Origin: Immundisolibacteraceae bacterium
GTDB taxonomy: Bacteria; Pseudomonadota; Gammaproteobacteria; Immundisolibacterales; Immundisolibacteraceae
DNA: 9,615 nucleotides
Direction: 5' to 3'
NCBI GenBank assembly: GCA_019090185.1
Contig: JAHRWJ010000050.1
Coordinates: 1 to 9,615, forward strand
Shown here in pieces: positions 7,565 through 9,615 of this stretch; position 1 is the first letter of the stretch; each line of letters opens with the position of its first letter. The position numbers and the translations under genes were made by a program. The notes beneath the pieces were generated by a model that worked only from the letters and a program-made list of their open reading frames with translations, was not told the DNA's origin and ran no database searches.

Positions 7565-8773
7565 TCAAGCAATCAGGTCGCAGGCGCTATCAGCCCAGTT
7601 AATGGCTTTAATGTAACAATCAACTATTAACTGATTGTCGATAATGGGGTTCTGCAATTCGGCAATATTTGCACCCTCATACGCCAGCACGCAGGCAAGC
7701 GTTTCACCGTAACGGCCCCGCTGTTCGGTTAAGGCTAACCGAATGTCATCTGCCAACGGCAGCATCTTCAATACACTGTCCATCGATACGCCGAGCAGGG
7801 CATCCAGGTTAGAAAATAACCCCACCAGGAAAAATGAAGACGCATCCTGCTTATGGCCCAACTCTAGCGCAATGGTTTCGCACATACGAGCGCGAAACAT
7901 TGCCGTTCGATAAGCCTCATTGTTGATATCTTCCATGTTGCCAATAGCAACCATATTAACCAACTTCACCAAAGCGCTCTGACCGAGCATGACAATGGCC
8001 TCTCGGATCGACTCTATTTCTCGACTAAAGCTATACATTGCAGAGTTCATATACCGCAACAATTTGTAACTAACCGCAATATCTTGCTGAACCAGTTCAG
8101 AAAGCTCATCAGTATCAACATTTGGGTCATTGAGCAGTGTCAACATCTGCATAACTGCTATCTGGTTGCCGGTAATCTGCCTACCGCTGACAATCTTAGG
8201 CCGGGAAAAATAATAGCCCTGAAAATAGTCAAACCCTAGCTGACGACAGGCGCCGACCTCTTCAGCCGTCTCCACTTTTTCCGCCAACAACCTCACATTA
8301 TGGGGCCGTAGTTTCTCAACTTTCTCTGCCAGTCCATCTAGACCTAGCTGCATAATATCTAGCTTAATAATGTCAGCAAGAGCCAGAAAAGGTTCCATGT
8401 GAGGTTCAAATACATAGTCATCTAGTGCCAGTAGATACCCCTTTTGCTTCAAGGCTGATAAAGCCGCAATCACCTCAGCATCGGGTTCAACATGTTCCAA
8501 AATTTCAATAACCAGTTGGTCAGTAAGTTCCGGAATCGGATAATCTCCTAGTAGAAAATCCCTCGGCATGTTAACGAAAGCTGGTTTATCTCCGACCAGG
8601 TGTTCCAGTCCAATCGACGTAAAAACGTTATTCAATAATTCTGCTGTAGCCAAATTATGATCAGTAATATTGGCAAAGTTGTCTTCGCCTTCACGGTAAA
8701 GCAATTCAAATGCAAAAATTTCTTCGTTGATGTCAAAAATAGACTGTCGACCCACATAAGTCACATTTGTCAT
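7565..8773 (-). CDS. EAL-HDOD domain signalling protein with degenerate EAL motif
   Basis: A 402-residue cytoplasmic protein of the YuxH/CdgJ architecture. The N-terminal EAL-like domain (about 1-195) starts with the family hallmark VGRQSIFD, which supports the chosen ATG. Its signature is FELLYR (22-27) instead of EAL followed by xR. Several metal or substrate positions are still recognisable: Glu23, Asn68 (FVNMP), Glu90 (IEILE), Asp118-Asp119, Lys137 (IKLD), Glu165 and Glu168 (AEKVE) and Gln185 (FQGY). The loop-6 DDFGTG motif is replaced by DDYVFEP, so cyclic-di-GMP hydrolysis is doubtful although binding may remain. The HDOD domain (about 197-400) is clear from QDIAVSYKLLRYMNSA and IREAIVMLGQSALVKLV. 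HDOD proteins usually act in signalling or motility control through protein contacts. Monocistronic by position. The upstream Shine-Dalgarno is weak (ACGAG). Confidence 0.93.
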   Translation of the reverse strand: MTNVTYVGRQSIFDINEEIFAFELLYREGEDNFANITDHNLATAELLNNVFTSIGLEHLVGDKPAFVNMPRDFLLGDYPIPELTDQLVIEILEHVEPDAEVIAALSALKQKGYLLALDDYVFEPHMEPFLALADIIKLDIMQLGLDGLAEKVEKLRPHNVRLLAEKVETAEEVGACRQLGFDYFQGYYFSRPKIVSGRQITGNQIAVMQMLTLLNDPNVDTDELSELVQQDIAVSYKLLRYMNSAMYSFSREIESIREAIVMLGQSALVKLVNMVAIGNMEDINNEAYRTAMFRARMCETIALELGHKQDASSFFLVGLFSNLDALLGVSMDSVLKMLPLADDIRLALTEQRGRYGETLACVLAYEGANIAELQNPIIDNQLIVDCYIKAINWADSACDLIA

Positions 8774-9053
8774 TATCGTTTTACTCGTTATCCGAATTTA
8801 GTTAACTTAATCAGGCTTTAACAATTTTACCGAGTTCTAAGCTCAAGCCCAGAGCTCTATAACCTGGGCTCTGCCGCCGAAAATAGGTTCAGCACTGAAT
8901 TGAATAGCGTTGTTTGGTAGAACAATATGTCGTTCAATTTAGCCTCCACTTGAGACCTGTCTCCTGATACGGGCCGAACCATTCCATACCAAATAACTTG
9001 CCCTGGCTACCACCAGGCTATTGCCAAACTAACCCGGGCTATCTAGCGTTAAC
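8774..9053. other. Divergent intergenic region, EAL-HDOD gene / DUF523 gene
   Basis: A 280-bp spacer that must carry both divergent promoters. No coding region seen. Visible structures are a palindromic AT-rich site TTTAGTTAACTTAA (8797-8810) just upstream of the EAL-HDOD start; a hairpin with arms AGCCCAG (8846-8852) and CTGGGCT (8864-8870) around an 11-nt loop; and CCTGG-CTACCA-CCAGG near 9003-9018. No convincing promoter was found for the EAL-HDOD gene. Confidence 0.5.
8900..8928 (+). promoter_or_regulatory. Weak candidate sigma-70 promoter for DUF523 gene
   Basis: TTGAAT (8900-8905) and CAATAT (8923-8928) are separated by 17 bp and oriented towards the gene at 9054. Each hexamer matches only part of the consensus, and the implied leader is over 100 nt. 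This is a position-based suggestion only. Confidence 0.2.
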
Positions 9054-9566
9054 ATGAATTCAACCCTTGCCGTTATCGGCGTTAGCAGCTGTCTATTAGG
9101 CCTTCCTGTTCGTTATGACGGTAAGCATAAACGTCATGAAATCGTACTCAACTTACTCAACGAAAAATTTAACTACCAAGCCTTTTGTCCTGAAACCGAA
9201 ATTGGCCTTGGCGTGCCTAGAGAACCCATTCACCTGTTAATGACGAAATCTGGTCTACGTTGTGTCGGTACCCAAACAAGTACCTTAGATGTCACCGAGC
9301 CACTCACGGAAATCGCCAGCCAACAAACCTGGCTCGAATCCCTCAGCGGTTATATTTTTAAGGCACGGTCACCAAGCTGTGGCATTCACAACGTACCGGT
9401 AGTATCAGGGAATAGGGCAAATAAATCCGGCCAGGGACTGTTCGCAGCCCAGATCAGAAAACGCTATCCCAACCTGCCGGTGTCCGACGAGCAACAACTC
9501 GAAAATTTAGAATTTCGCCGAAGATTTATCACGCAAGTTGAGGCCTATCATCAACGGCATTTCTAA
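9054..9566 (+). CDS. DUF523 family protein (TudS-like thiouracil desulfidase candidate)
   Basis: A complete 170-residue stand-alone DUF523 protein. Family hallmarks are in order: IGVSSCLLG (8-16), VRYDGKHKR (19-27), FCPETEIGLGVPREPI (44-59), LRCVGT (68-73) and KARSPSCGI (103-111). The three conserved cysteines are Cys13, Cys45 and Cys109. In characterised TudS proteins the equivalent cysteines hold a [4Fe-4S] cluster that takes sulfur from 2- or 4-thiouracil, giving uracil. This protein has all three, so it may do the same, perhaps in salvage or detoxification of thiolated pyrimidines; the substrate is inferred from the family. Many Gammaproteobacteria carry DUF523 fused to a DUF1722 domain, but here the stop TAA follows directly after the DUF523 domain (LEFRRRFITQVEAYHQRHF). 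No clear Shine-Dalgarno precedes the ATG, but it is the only ATG placed correctly before the conserved N-terminus. Confidence 0.92.
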   Translation: MNSTLAVIGVSSCLLGLPVRYDGKHKRHEIVLNLLNEKFNYQAFCPETEIGLGVPREPIHLLMTKSGLRCVGTQTSTLDVTEPLTEIASQQTWLESLSGYIFKARSPSCGIHNVPVVSGNRANKSGQGLFAAQIRKRYPNLPVSDEQQLENLEFRRRFITQVEAYHQRHF

Positions 9567-9615
9567 AGGCCATTGCCAAAGCCCTGATGCACCTGACTCT
9601 CCAACAGATAATGAA

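Noticed and set aside
9587..9615. Possible start of a further gene (ATG CAC CTG ACT..., open to the window end)
   Set aside because: Only nine codons are visible and there is no ribosome-binding site; too little to call.

Overview
The window looks like chromosomal DNA of a Gammaproteobacterium, probably free-living or marine. That is an inference from gene content and protein style (paired RND pumps, a TetR-led efflux operon, an EAL-HDOD protein, a DUF523 protein) and was not tested against any database. Coding is dense on both strands and I see no sign of a large foreign insertion.

Layout. Positions 1-2040 (+) hold the C-terminal two-thirds of an RND (HAE1/AcrB-type) inner-membrane efflux pump whose start lies before the window. 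It runs tail-to-tail into a second, distantly related RND pump at 2075-5362 (-). The 34-bp gap and the end of the first gene are spanned by an 18-bp perfect hairpin. The second pump is the last gene of a compact minus-strand operon. In transcription order this is a TetR/AcrR-type repressor (7039-6431), a lipoprotein periplasmic adaptor (6441-5359) and the RND pump (5362-2075). The genes overlap by 11 and 4 nt, so translation is probably coupled. No outer-membrane TolC-type gene is present. A 22-bp near-palindrome about 93 bp upstream of the repressor is the best candidate for its operator.

The 525-bp spacer 7040-7564 has no gene. It contains that palindrome and a clean 160-bp palindromic insertion (7341-7500) with 16-bp terminal inverted repeats and flanking TTAA duplications. 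This is a MITE-like non-autonomous element, probably related to IS5-type insertion sequences.

Beyond it lie an EAL-HDOD signalling protein (8773-7565, -) with a degenerate EAL signature and, divergently, a stand-alone DUF523 protein of the thiouracil desulfidase (TudS) type (9054-9566, +). The 280-bp divergent spacer between them has only weak regulatory candidates.

Most notable: the MITE; the loss of one of the paired TM4 aspartates in the minus-strand RND pump (Asp-Ala in place of Asp-Asp); the hairpin joining the two pumps; and the putative TetR operator. I found no CRISPR array, tRNA, rRNA, phage gene or clearly new multi-gene system.
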